IMG/VR virus record: IMGVR_UViG_3300047333_000060
Coordinates: 1-24,449 of that record
Source of the DNA: a virus
Strand: one strand, 5' to 3'
DNA length: 24,449 nt
Shown here: positions 13,438-21,158 of the stretch, in pieces
How positions within the stretch are numbered: the first letter of the stretch is position 1
How the letters are laid out: every line of letters begins with the position of its first letter
The notes under the pieces: model-generated
Database searches by the model: none
Told to the model about the DNA's origin: nothing
Seen by the model: the letters and a program-made list of their open reading frames with translations, nothing else
Position numbers and translations under genes: made by a program

Positions 13438-14909
13438 CGCGGCCTCCCGCTGGGCGATGAGACCATCGCGGCGCCACCGTTGATCACGAAATTGACCGGG
13501 TCGGTGAGACGGAGCCGCGCGTAGAAGAAGCGCGCGCGGCCGCAGCGCCGGCGCGTCACCCGGGTGCGGCTCTGACCCGTCTTGCCGAGCGCGATCCACT
13601 GCTCCGGGCCCCACGCGCGGGTGTCGCGCGAGACCTGCAGCATGATCATCGGGTTGTAGCCTTGCGCGAGCGGTGAGGTGAGGCCGACGCCCGTGTCCAT
13701 GTCGAAATAAATGCCGCCCACCCGGAAGTAGTTCTGATCGTTGACCGCGCAGCGCGTCACCACCTCGCGCACGATGGTGTTGCCGTTGTCGGTGTAGAGG
13801 CCGACGACGGGGTTGTAGATGTTCGGCGCGTTGTAGTCGGTGATCAGGGTCTTGCCCTGATAGACGGCGCTCCAGCGGCCGATGTGTCGCGCAGCGTAAC
13901 CCGATGTAACACCGGTCTGCGTCTCCGACCACATGTCGGTGGTCGCATTCCAGAGGAACGAGCGGTTCATCGTGGGGAAGGTGAACTGCGCAAATTTCGC
14001 CTCGGCCGTCTGGTAGGCGAGCGCCTCGCAATCGTTGTAGGTGCTGAAGCTCTGGATGATCTTGTCGATGTCGGGCGTCGAGATCGGCTTCGCCTGATAG
14101 CCCTGGATGCGCGCGAACTGCAGCCCGCCCTCGAGGGTCTGCGCCAGGAACACGATCGAGTCGGCGACGTGCACCCTCGAGAAGACCGCGGCCAGGCCGT
14201 ACTCGGTCGCGGTGTTTTGGATGTACGTGAAGGGCTCGGTGGTGAGGCCCGAGTTCTGCCAAAACTCCAAGTGCGTCGTCGAGAAGGGGATCAACAGGCC
14301 GCCCAGCTGGTCGACGGCGAGGATCGTGTCGTTGTACTGCGAGGCCTCGCCGAACGAGAGCGCGTTCCAGGTCGAGAGGTCGTTGAAGCTCGACACGAAG
14401 AACTGGTTGGTGCCGGGGAGCTCGGCGATCGCGAAGCCGTTGAGCACAGTGAGCGTCTGCGCACCGTTCGGCACGCCGGCGCTCGTGCACACGGAGAACT
14501 GCCCGGTCGAGGGCACGTAGAAGTACAGGTTCTTGCCGTCGACCATGCCGATCTGCGTCGGGTTCGCGGCGAAGGTCATCGGCCCACTCTGGCTGTTCAA
14601 GTTGCCCGTCGCGAGCACGCTCGCCGCGCCGCCGGCGGTGTCCGGTGCTGCCAGCGAGAGGAACTGGCTCCCGATCGCGGTGTAGAGCGCGTTCGGGTTC
14701 GCGAGGATCCCGCGCGGCGTCTGGCTCACCGCCGCCGGCACGGTCATCGCGAGACTCATTCCGGGCGTCGGCAGCACCGTCACCGAGGTGCGGTCCTGGT
14801 CTTTGCGCACCTGGTAGTAGCAGTTCAGGCGCCGCTGGCGCGTCACCACCTTGAGGCCTGCGTAGACGCCATCGCCGAAGAACGGCACCTTTTTCCATTT
14901 GACGGTCAT
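13434..14909 (-). CDS. Tail hub / packaged-DNA stabilisation protein, P22 gp10-like
   Basis: The 491-aa product is near the 472 aa of P22 gp10, which plugs the portal vestibule end and holds packaged DNA. Supporting features are the start with a basic strand (VKWKKVPFFGDGVY), a beta-propeller-like repeated-strand region (LYTAIGSQFLSLAAPDTAGG; NLYFYVPSTGQFSV; FAIAELPGTNQFFVSSFNDL), HLEFWQNSGL in the middle, and ISTPDIDKIIQSF followed by aromatic strands (FTFPTMNRSFLWNATTDMW). It starts at an ATG overlapping the gp4-like stop, the same gene order as P22 (gp4 then gp10). The C-terminus is basic (RTRVTRRRCGRARFFYARLR). Family assignment is by motif memory and order. Confidence 0.75.
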   Translation of the reverse strand: MTVKWKKVPFFGDGVYAGLKVVTRQRRLNCYYQVRKDQDRTSVTVLPTPGMSLAMTVPAAVSQTPRGILANPNALYTAIGSQFLSLAAPDTAGGAASVLATGNLNSQSGPMTFAANPTQIGMVDGKNLYFYVPSTGQFSVCTSAGVPNGAQTLTVLNGFAIAELPGTNQFFVSSFNDLSTWNALSFGEASQYNDTILAVDQLGGLLIPFSTTHLEFWQNSGLTTEPFTYIQNTATEYGLAAVFSRVHVADSIVFLAQTLEGGLQFARIQGYQAKPISTPDIDKIIQSFSTYNDCEALAYQTAEAKFAQFTFPTMNRSFLWNATTDMWSETQTGVTSGYAARHIGRWSAVYQGKTLITDYNAPNIYNPVVGLYTDNGNTIVREVVTRCAVNDQNYFRVGGIYFDMDTGVGLTSPLAQGYNPMIMLQVSRDTRAWGPEQWIALGKTGQSRTRVTRRRCGRARFFYARLRLTDPVNFVINGGAAMVSSPSGRPR

Positions 14910-15964
14910 GGGCCGTACGGATCCGCGCTGTCGACCTCGAAGTAGGCGCGCGACTCTTCCGGATCACCTTCCTGGGCGATCGCGAGCGCGCTCTGCCGGC
15001 TCTGCTCGAGCGTGGTGGTCCATTCGCAATCGAACATCGGCGCGATGAGCTTGCCGAGCTCGAGCACGAGCGGCTGGTACCAGCGCTGCGGATAGTCGGG
15101 CGCGTCGCCCGGGTTGTCGAAGTCCTGCACCGGCCGGAGCCAGGTGATGTGCAAGTACTTGGTCACGTCCTGCGCGCCGCCGCAGTCGATGTAGAGGCGC
15201 CCGTTAGGGTTTTGCACCGTGAACTTCGACTCGTAGAGGATCGCGGTCGGGTCGCTCTGGAAGGTCGGCATCGCCTTAGTCGGCAGGCTCTCGTACTGCT
15301 CGACGGTCATGAGATCGAGCGGCGTGTCGTTGTAGTAGATGTCGCGCAGCACCGCTGCGATGATCACCTCCGGACGCTGGCCCTTATTGGTGTAGCTGTA
15401 CACCTGAGCGTTCACCGCTGCATTGCCCGTCAAGTTCGCGGCGAGCGTGATGGTGTTGGTCACCGTGTTGATCGCCGAGATCGTCGTCCACTGCAGATCC
15501 GAGCCCACCAGCACGCCGATGTAGTCGTTGAGATTCCAGCCCGCCACCGAGGCGATGACGATGTTCGGCTGCCCGCCGGCGGCCGCGGCCGAGAGGAGCG
15601 CGGAGTTGAACTGCTGCGGGTAGATAAGGCCGCTCGTCGACTGGCACCAATTGTCGCCGGTCACGCCGAGGTTATAGACGTACTTCGAGTAGCCGAGGAA
15701 GAGCGCGCCCCGCTCGCGCGTCCACACCTTCATGCCCGGCGCGAAGTCCTGCTTGCCCATCCATTGCTTCGCCAGCATGTTGAGCTTGAACGAGCAGTCC
15801 GAGTACTCCTCCGGCGTCGGCTGCTCGAGCGCATCGAGCGCGCCCACATCGAGCATCGACTGGCGAATGATCTGGTACTGGTTGACGCTGAAGTTGTAGG
15901 TGCCGGAGGTCGAGCCCGCGATCGAGGTCGGCGTGCCGGTACCGGGGATGAGGAGGATTGTCAC
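14906..15964 (-). CDS. Head-tail connector / tail accessory factor, P22 gp4-like with an inserted beta domain
   Basis: GTG at 15964 overlaps the glycosyltransferase stop as GTGA and gives 352 aa. The N-terminal block YQIIRQSMLDVGALDALEQP followed by YSDCSFKLNMLAKQWMGK is the helical pattern of P22 gp4-type proteins that extend the portal ring. The C-terminal third has TWLRPVQDFDNPGDAPDYPQ and a final helix (LEQSRQSALAIAQEGDPEES). Between them lies a beta-rich insertion of roughly 150 residues (about 95-225, with repeated NT/TI strands), which makes the protein about twice the length of P22 gp4 (166 aa). An upstream extension to 16735 in this frame was rejected because it overlaps the glycosyltransferase gene and has shadow composition. 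Confidence 0.7.
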   Translation of the reverse strand: MTILLIPGTGTPTSIAGSTSGTYNFSVNQYQIIRQSMLDVGALDALEQPTPEEYSDCSFKLNMLAKQWMGKQDFAPGMKVWTRERGALFLGYSKYVYNLGVTGDNWCQSTSGLIYPQQFNSALLSAAAAGGQPNIVIASVAGWNLNDYIGVLVGSDLQWTTISAINTVTNTITLAANLTGNAAVNAQVYSYTNKGQRPEVIIAAVLRDIYYNDTPLDLMTVEQYESLPTKAMPTFQSDPTAILYESKFTVQNPNGRLYIDCGGAQDVTKYLHITWLRPVQDFDNPGDAPDYPQRWYQPLVLELGKLIAPMFDCEWTTTLEQSRQSALAIAQEGDPEESRAYFEVDSADPYGP

Positions 15965-17616
15965 GCCACCAGCACCTTGCGTTGCCGCGCCTGCAGCGCC
16001 TCGCGGATCAGCGCGAAGATCGCCGCGCCGTCGAGATCGCGCTGGCATTGCGCGGTGCCGTCGTCTGCCTGCTTGCAGAAGTCCCAGCCAAAGTGCATCT
16101 GGTGGCAGGCCGGCACCGCGTTCGCTCCGCGGCCGGGACAGGTCGTCGCCACACTCGCGACCGCCCGCGTGTTCACCCAATCCCTTGTTAAGTTTTCGTG
16201 CGTCGAATGAGACAGCATCACGACCTTCGGCATCGGCTCGTGCGACACCGCGTTCATGACCCCGGTCTCGGGCCCGATGACCAAGTCCGCGATCTGCACG
16301 AAGGCGAGCGTCTCGCGGATCTTCCACTCGCCGGCGCGACGGATCACGCGCGGCTCGTGCTCCCAGCCCTGCTCGAGGATCCGCCCGTCGGGGCCGCCCA
16401 CGAGCACGACGCGCGCCTGCGGGAAGTCCAAGAGGATCGAGGCGATGGTGGGATCGAGACCCGACCAGGTCTTGTGCACCGAGGATCCGGAGAGCGACCA
16501 CACGACGATCGGATCTCCCCCTAAGCGCTTCTTGTAGCTCTCGGCCCAGCGCTCCTCGTCGGGCGTTGGGTAGAACTTCACACGGGGCTCGTGCGCGACG
16601 CCTGCGATCAGGTGCTGCATCTCGAGATAGTTGAAGTTCATCGCCTTGTGGCGTGCCTCGGGACTCCAGCCGTGGACCGTGCGCCCAGGCATCGTCAGCA
16701 GCGAGCCCTCGACGCTCTCGCTTAAGTTGACCCACTTGTCATACTTCGCGGCGTGATACCGCCAAAAATCCCCGAGCAGGTGGTTCGGCACCTGGTCCTT
16801 GTCCTGGAGATAGAACTCATCGATCGAGGGGTCGTGGCGGATCACCTCGTCGCCCGGGGGCGAGGTGTAGAAGGTCACGTGGTAGCCCTGACGCTTGAGG
16901 CCAGCGAGCACCGAGGAGACCTGCATCAGATCGCCATACGCGCCATAGCGCACGACACCGACCGACTTCTCGGCGCGCTTGGCGCGCTGCCAGCTGAAAT
17001 GGTGGCCATTGCCGACTTTTTTGAACACGAAGTAAAGCGAGTACTCGACGCCGGCGTTGCGGCGCTGAAAGTCGATGAGGTCCCAGTGGGCGCCACTTCG
17101 CTTGGCGAGGTCGATAACCTTGTCGTACGAGAGGTTCAAGCAGTGATCGGGGTTGGCGCCCTCCTCGCCCACTTTCGGATACTCGTCCTCGTCGGGGACG
17201 TAAAGGATCAGGTGCCCGTCGCGCTTGATGACCCGAAACCACTCGCGTAGTGCCTGCACCGCGGTGTGCTTCTCGGTGAGCATCTTCTCGGCGAGCTGGC
17301 GCTCGAGCACGTTGGTGAAGCGCCGCGGATCGTAGGCCTGCTCGGGGAAATGCTCGAGGAGGTGCGATGAGAAAACGAAGTCAAGGCTCCCGCTTGCGAA
17401 TATCGACAGGTCCGCCGCGGTCTCGACGGCGATGTCGGGATTGATCGGCTGGCCGAAGAGGATCGCGTCCTTGCGGTTGTCGACACCGATGAAGTGCGGG
17501 AAGGTTTTGTAGAGGCCGCATCCCAGATCGAGGCCGCGGCCGCGCGTGTACTTGACGATCTCCCACTTGATCTTGCCCGACTCGTTGCCCAAGGGTCCGT
17601 CTTTGCTCCAGGTCAC
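15961..17616 (-). CDS. Fusion: SAM methyltransferase + GT9 (heptosyltransferase-like) glycosyltransferase
   Basis: The 551-aa product starts at ATG 17616, overlapping the TylF-like stop (ATGA). Residues 15-200 are a class I SAM methyltransferase: GRGLDLGCGLYKTFPHFIGV (motif I, 27-45), DLSIFASGSLDFVFSSHLLE (69-88), and FRVIKRDGHLILYVPDE (127-143). Residues 218-550 follow the GT9/ADP-heptose transferase fold: VGVVRYGAYGDLMQVSSVLA (219-238), IVVWSLSGSSVHKTW (370-384), VVLVGGPDGR, and LVIGPETGVMNAVSH (445-459), where GT9 enzymes usually have DTG. A Cys cluster (493, 504, 514, 524) near the end may bind zinc. The product may therefore add a sugar and methylate it. The gene sits between capsid-associated genes and the connector gene, in the late operon. 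Confidence 0.8.
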   Translation of the reverse strand: MTWSKDGPLGNESGKIKWEIVKYTRGRGLDLGCGLYKTFPHFIGVDNRKDAILFGQPINPDIAVETAADLSIFASGSLDFVFSSHLLEHFPEQAYDPRRFTNVLERQLAEKMLTEKHTAVQALREWFRVIKRDGHLILYVPDEDEYPKVGEEGANPDHCLNLSYDKVIDLAKRSGAHWDLIDFQRRNAGVEYSLYFVFKKVGNGHHFSWQRAKRAEKSVGVVRYGAYGDLMQVSSVLAGLKRQGYHVTFYTSPPGDEVIRHDPSIDEFYLQDKDQVPNHLLGDFWRYHAAKYDKWVNLSESVEGSLLTMPGRTVHGWSPEARHKAMNFNYLEMQHLIAGVAHEPRVKFYPTPDEERWAESYKKRLGGDPIVVWSLSGSSVHKTWSGLDPTIASILLDFPQARVVLVGGPDGRILEQGWEHEPRVIRRAGEWKIRETLAFVQIADLVIGPETGVMNAVSHEPMPKVVMLSHSTHENLTRDWVNTRAVASVATTCPGRGANAVPACHQMHFGWDFCKQADDGTAQCQRDLDGAAIFALIREALQARQRKVLVA

Positions 17617-18164
17617 TTGCGCACCCTCACGTAGTGTTTGTTGGTGCGCGATAGTAGCAACTGATCGCCGAACACCTCACCTGCGGCTTTCAACGCGCCC
17701 GGGAGACACGGTGAGTCATCGAGCCAGATCACCCCGCCGTGCACGACCAGATCCTTGAGATACAGCGCGCTCTCCTTGACCGAGCGGTACTGATCGCAGT
17801 CCAGGTGCACGAACGACAAGGGCGGGAGCTCGAGATCGACGGCGCTCTCCGGAAAGACTCCCTCGACGACGATCGCGCCCGGCATCGAACGCTGGATGGT
17901 GCTCGCGTCGACGCCGGACAAATCCCCGACCTTGTGCGAGTCCAGGCCGTGCTCGGCGTACGGCATGCCGCGGAACGTATCGAAGAGATAAACATTGCGG
18001 CCGAGCTCACGCGCGAGCATCCAGAGATGCCAGGCGGTGCCGCCTTGGAAGACGCCCACCTCGAGGAAGGCGCCCGCCGGTGTGTCGCGCGCGATCGCTA
18101 CCAGCTCCTCGATGGTCTCCGGGCCCACCAGGGAGGGGGGCGGCGACAGCGCTTTCTCGCCCAT
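17613..18164 (-). CDS. TylF/MycF-like O-methyltransferase
   Basis: ATG 18164 is chosen because ggaggg lies 8 bases upstream and only 19 bases separate it from the previous stop. The longer frame overlaps the 161-aa gene. The 183-aa product shows LEVGVFQGGTA (34-44, SAM motif I), FDTFRGMP (61-68), VEGVFPES, HLDCDQYRSV (120-129, acidic metal/SAM-site region) and GGVIWLDDS (143-151). These are the landmarks of the TylF/macrocin O-methyltransferase family, which methylates sugar hydroxyls in a Mg-dependent way. It is shorter than TylF itself. It is translationally coupled to the methyltransferase-GT9 fusion, so the two likely act on the same glycan. Confidence 0.8.
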   Translation of the reverse strand: MGEKALSPPPSLVGPETIEELVAIARDTPAGAFLEVGVFQGGTAWHLWMLARELGRNVYLFDTFRGMPYAEHGLDSHKVGDLSGVDASTIQRSMPGAIVVEGVFPESAVDLELPPLSFVHLDCDQYRSVKESALYLKDLVVHGGVIWLDDSPCLPGALKAAGEVFGDQLLLSRTNKHYVRVRK

Positions 18165-18183
18165 CCCATCGTCCCTCCGGGCT

Positions 18184-18669
18184 TCACGCAGCGCGAGCGA
18201 TCGCCTTGACGAGCCCCAGCATGCGGATGTTGAACGGCTTGCCCGTGCCCTTCGGCTCATCGCACAAGTATTTCTTGTCCTTCGAGTACCGATGGCCGTC
18301 CTGCGCGAAGCCGGCGGGATCATCGCCGATCACAACGCCGTAGCTCCGGCTCATGTCGAGCCAGGGAAGCGGGCGCCCTTCATCGTCCCACTCGATGGGC
18401 CCTTGCTTCGGCTGTTCGGCATCGGCCTCGACACGCTCGCCGGCCTGGATGCGCTCCAGGCGCTCGAGCCGCTGCATGACGCGATCTTCCATCGCCGCGA
18501 GTCGTGCTTCGCGCGCAGCGAGTGCATTCTCGCGCTCGATCAGGCTCTCCTCGCGCTCCTCGGGCGTCTCGAGCTCGAGCGGCGTGCCGAGCGCAGCCGC
18601 GACCGCGAGCGTGGGCTCGGGCGTCAACTTCGCCGCTTTCTGATTGCCGATGGTGGTCTTGTCTGCCAT
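18184..18669 (-). CDS. 161-aa coiled-coil protein, unknown function
   Basis: ATG 18669 has ribosome binding site taggaga about 8 bases upstream. The product has a disordered N-terminus (MADKTTIGNQKAAKLTPEPT), a strong charged coiled coil at about 35-80 (EEREESLIERENALAAREAR; VMQRLERLERIQAGERVE) and a compact C-terminal part (GYGV-type strand SYGVVIGDDPAGFAQDG, then RYSKDKKYLCDEPKGTG). It lies after the capsid-associated genes and before the modification genes. A minor virion or assembly role is plausible. I do not recognise a family. Confidence 0.7.
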   Translation of the reverse strand: MADKTTIGNQKAAKLTPEPTLAVAAALGTPLELETPEEREESLIERENALAAREARLAAMEDRVMQRLERLERIQAGERVEADAEQPKQGPIEWDDEGRPLPWLDMSRSYGVVIGDDPAGFAQDGHRYSKDKKYLCDEPKGTGKPFNIRMLGLVKAIARAA

Positions 18670-18680
18670 TGCTGCTTCTC

Positions 18681-19040
18681 CTAGTCCCAGAGCGTATTCC
18701 AAAGCCCGGCCGCGGTGCCCGAGGTCACGACGACGAGCTGCCCCTTGTAGCGCAGCCCGATGCCCGGCACGCCGGCGGGGAAATTCTGCCCGGCCGCGGT
18801 GCCTGCCGCGACCAGCAACGTGTTGGTCACGGTCGCCGTATTGGTGCCGGCATTCGGCGGCGGCACGATCACATCGTAGACGTTTGCCTGCGGCGCAGTG
18901 CCCAAGGCGATCAGCGTCAAGCCGAAGAACACCTGCACGGGGAGCGTGCCGGCGGGACCGGGCCCCGGCGTCACCGTGGTCGTCCCGTTGGTCGAGATCG
19001 CGGTGTACTGACAGTTCCCTTCGCCTAACTGCTGCGGCAT
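18681..19040 (-). CDS. 119-aa beta-rich protein, probable minor capsid-associated protein
   Basis: The ATG at 19040 overlaps the previous stop as TAATG. The product is rich in Thr, Gly, Val and Pro (TNGTTTVTPGPGPAGTLPVQ; NVYDVIVPPPNAGTNTATVT) and ends with YKGQLVVVTSGTAAGLWNTL. The pattern is compatible with a small beta-sandwich virion protein. Its composition is similar to the two larger Thr/Gly-rich proteins upstream, but no clear sequence alignment to them is visible. The function is unknown. Confidence 0.65.
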   Translation of the reverse strand: MPQQLGEGNCQYTAISTNGTTTVTPGPGPAGTLPVQVFFGLTLIALGTAPQANVYDVIVPPPNAGTNTATVTNTLLVAAGTAAGQNFPAGVPGIGLRYKGQLVVVTSGTAAGLWNTLWD

Positions 19041-19477
19041 TACATGCGGTCCAGCATGTTGTTGCGCTCGACGTAGCCCTCGACACCGTCGACCTCGACG
19101 GTGTCATAGAAGGCATCGTTGTGCTCGCGCGTGTACTCATCGTCCGAGGAGAGGATCTTCTTGCGCGAGAAGCCCGTGCGCAGGGACCGTGCATCGACGT
19201 CCTGGGTCACCTGGTTGTGCCCGGCGCCATCGACGATATCCATGCGGCGGATGTCGTTGACCTCCTGGTCCTCGATGTCCGCACCGGGCGGGAGCGAGTT
19301 GAACATCGCCGAGTTGTCCGAGAAACGGGACAGCGAGTCACCGCCCGGGCGCCCCTCGCGCCCCTTGAGGTTCTTCTTCGCGCGCGCCTCGGCATCGGTG
19401 ATCCATCCCGAGCGCGCGTCGTCGTTGCGCTGCTGCGGATAGTCGACCTGGAATTTCTCCTGCACGATCTTCGTCAT
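19040..19477 (-). CDS. 145-aa protein, paralogue of the next upstream gene
   Basis: ATG 19477 follows ribosome binding site ggggagg with a short spacer of about 5 bases. The product is charged and probably mostly disordered or helical. The core NSAMFNSLPPGADIEDQEVN followed by DIRRMDIVDG is shared with the 155-aa upstream protein (NAMYNSLPPGMDIEDQENCD, IRKEDLVIYSG), so the two are tandem paralogues. The C-terminal half (SRKKILSSDDEYTREHNDAF) is not shared. The location next to capsid genes suggests a role in the head. The family is not recognised. Its ribosome binding site lies in a palindromic leader (19486-19501). Confidence 0.7.
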   Translation of the reverse strand: MTKIVQEKFQVDYPQQRNDDARSGWITDAEARAKKNLKGREGRPGGDSLSRFSDNSAMFNSLPPGADIEDQEVNDIRRMDIVDGAGHNQVTQDVDARSLRTGFSRKKILSSDDEYTREHNDAFYDTVEVDGVEGYVERNNMLDRM

Positions 19478-19485
19478 GGCGCCTC

Positions 19486-19512
19486 CCCGGTAATTACCGG
19501 GTATTTACCGGG
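19486..19512 (-). promoter_or_regulatory. Palindromic leader enclosing a ribosome binding site
   Basis: cccggtaattaccggg (19486-19501) is a perfect 16-bp palindrome, and a further copy of ttaccggg lies at 19505-19512. In the minus-strand mRNA two 5' arms (cccggtaa) can each pair with the same 3' arm ttaccggg, which runs straight into the Shine-Dalgarno ggggagg of the 145-aa gene. The structure may limit initiation at that gene. It could equally be a protein-binding operator; the control role is inferred. Confidence 0.4.
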
Positions 19513-19513
19513 A

Positions 19514-19981
19514 TCAGGTGCCGCGCTTGCCGATGTAGTTGGTCTTGCCTGCCCGGCCCGTGTCCTTCTGCCGGCCCGCCTGCTTGCGCGTCCAACCATC
19601 GCCCGGGTAGCCGATGCCGCCCGAGTAGATCACCAGGTCTTCCTTGCGAATGTCGCAGTTCTCCTGGTCCTCGATGTCCATGCCGGGCGGGAGCGAGTTG
19701 TACATCGCGTTGACGCCGAACTCGAGCTCCTTCTTGACGAGGTAGCCGTTGTCGCGGACGCCCACGAGCTCGTTGTTCACCATCTCGGTGGACTCCGGCA
19801 GCACCTCCTCGTCGGCGAGTGACTGGCGCTTCATCTCGTGGCGCTTCTGCCCTCGAGCATTCGCGCTCCTCTGGATGTCGGCCGCGCTCGGCGACTCACC
19901 GCCAAAGAACTCGGTCGCCGAGTTGTCCGGGGTGATCTGCGGCGTCTCGTATTGCTTGCCGCGCTGATTGAGCTTTGCCAT
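19514..19981 (-). CDS. 155-aa protein, paralogue of the 145-aa gene downstream
   Basis: ATG 19981 has ribosome binding site taggaga 8 bases upstream. The longer frame to 20401 overlaps the preceding gene and is rejected. The product begins MAKLNQRGKQYETPQITPDN, has a basic/acidic middle (RSANARGQKRHEMKRQSLAD), then the shared core VNAMYNSLPPGMDIEDQE and a Gly/Arg/Lys-rich end (WTRKQAGRQKDTGRAGKTNY). It is mostly charged, with no membrane segment. It probably arose with the 145-aa gene by tandem duplication and then diverged outside the core. Its position between decoration-like and minor head genes suggests a head-associated function. Confidence 0.7.
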   Translation of the reverse strand: MAKLNQRGKQYETPQITPDNSATEFFGGESPSAADIQRSANARGQKRHEMKRQSLADEEVLPESTEMVNNELVGVRDNGYLVKKELEFGVNAMYNSLPPGMDIEDQENCDIRKEDLVIYSGGIGYPGDGWTRKQAGRQKDTGRAGKTNYIGKRGT

Positions 19982-19992
19982 CGAGATGTCTC

Positions 19993-20526
19993 CTACAGGG
20001 TGACGGGTGCGAACTGCTGGATCGAATAGTCGATCGAGAACGAGCTGGTCGCGGTCGCATCGGTGCCGCCCACCACGTACACGACCGAGCCCGCCGGCAC
20101 CGGAATGCCGCCCTGGCCGCCGGTGCCCGTGGTGGTGTTCAACGCGAACTGGTTCGGGTTGTTCACCTGCGCGGTGCCGGTGCCGCTGACCGGCGCGTAG
20201 CTGCCGCCTAAGGTGAAGGGCCCCACCGTGGTCGTTGAGAAAGCGGCCGAACCCGTGCCGCCGTAGCCCGCGGCGGTGTTCGTGTTCGAGATCACGATCA
20301 GCGAGACCTGCTGCGACAACGCGGCCGTCGTCGCGGTGCCGTTCACCGTGTTGGTGTAGGTCGAGGTCGAGAGGACCGTCTGCACCCCGGAGAGCGACCA
20401 CAAGAGGAGCGCTGCGTGCGCGATGAACTTCGCCGACTGCGCCGCCGCACCCGCCGCGAGCGCGCCCGTCAACTGGCAGCGCTGCAGGTAGTACGGGTCG
20501 GCGACGTTTTTGACTCCGAGTGCCAT
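19993..20526 (-). CDS. 177-aa Thr/Gly-rich protein, candidate capsid decoration protein (paralogue 2)
   Basis: ATG 20526 has ribosome binding site taggagaa. A short helical N-terminus (LQRCQLTGALAAGAAAQSAK) leads into a beta-rich, Thr/Ser/Gly-rich body: STYTNTVNGTATT, LIVISNTNTAAGYGG, TTVGPFTLGG, NQFALNTTTGTGG and VVYVVGGTDATATSS. The same landmarks occur in the same order in the preceding 197-aa protein, so this is a tandem paralogue. Abundant small beta proteins right after a major capsid gene are often head decoration proteins or head fibres. That role is inferred from position and composition. Confidence 0.7.
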   Translation of the reverse strand: MALGVKNVADPYYLQRCQLTGALAAGAAAQSAKFIAHAALLLWSLSGVQTVLSTSTYTNTVNGTATTAALSQQVSLIVISNTNTAAGYGGTGSAAFSTTTVGPFTLGGSYAPVSGTGTAQVNNPNQFALNTTTGTGGQGGIPVPAGSVVYVVGGTDATATSSFSIDYSIQQFAPVTL

Positions 20527-20535
20527 AGCGTTCTC

Positions 20536-21129
20536 CTACGAGAGGATCGAGCCGGTGACGCCCGTGAGCGAGTACTGCAGGATCGGCACGACCACCGCGG
20601 TCGCATCGGTGCCGTTCACGAAGTACACCTGATCGCCTGGATTGATCTGGATCCCGCCGAAGCCCGCGCTCGCGTTGCCCGGATAACCCAGGGAGTAAGT
20701 GGCGGTGCCGACCGTCTGCGTGGTGTTCGTGCCGCCCACGGTGTTGAGCGCGTACGGTCCCTGGAAGCCCCCGGCGATGCCGCCCGAGGTGCCGCCGACA
20801 TTGGTCGCGGTCGAGGTGCCGCCGATGGTGAAGGGCCCGATGGTGGTCGTGCCTTGCGTCACGGCCGTGCCGGTCGTGTTCGTGTTCTGGATCACGATCG
20901 CGGAGAACTGCGCCGCCGGGCTCGTCGCCGTGCCACCGACCGTGTAGGTCGAGGTGCCGGCGGTGGTGACCGCGAAGGTCACACCGTAGACGGTGAGCGC
21001 GGCCCAGGCGTAGAACTTGCCGCTCAAGGATCCTGAGCCGGCGGAATTGGCCGCGAGCTGCGCGGCCTGGCGGGTGATCGCGCTCGAGTTGTCGTACGCG
21101 ACCTGACGGGTGGCATTGTTCAGTGACAT
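20536..21129 (-). CDS. 197-aa Thr/Gly-rich protein, candidate capsid decoration protein (paralogue 1)
   Basis: ATG 21129 has ribosome binding site aggagag. Residues 1-45 are helical (RQVAYDNSSAITRQAAQLAA). The remainder is beta-rich with STYTVGGTATS, AIVIQNTNTTGTAV, TTTIGPFTIGG, PYALNTVGGTNT and VYFVNGTDATAV. The shared order STYT / GTAT / IVI-x-NTNT / GPFT-x-GG / ALNT / GTDATA with the next gene shows common ancestry. It is the first gene after the intrinsic terminator that follows the capsid gene, so its expression would depend on read-through. Thr, Ser and Asn are very abundant, so it could in principle be a target for glycosylation by the enzymes encoded downstream; this is speculative. 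Confidence 0.7.
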   Translation of the reverse strand: MSLNNATRQVAYDNSSAITRQAAQLAANSAGSGSLSGKFYAWAALTVYGVTFAVTTAGTSTYTVGGTATSPAAQFSAIVIQNTNTTGTAVTQGTTTIGPFTIGGTSTATNVGGTSGGIAGGFQGPYALNTVGGTNTTQTVGTATYSLGYPGNASAGFGGIQINPGDQVYFVNGTDATAVVVPILQYSLTGVTGSILS

Positions 21130-21158
21130 CGCTCTCTCCTGCGGCCCCTCGCGTTGAT

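Noticed and set aside
13180-14967. Long upstream extension of the 85-aa gene frame across the gp10-like gene
   Set aside because: Only the last 85 codons have protein-like composition and a coupled ATGA start; the rest is shadow sequence.
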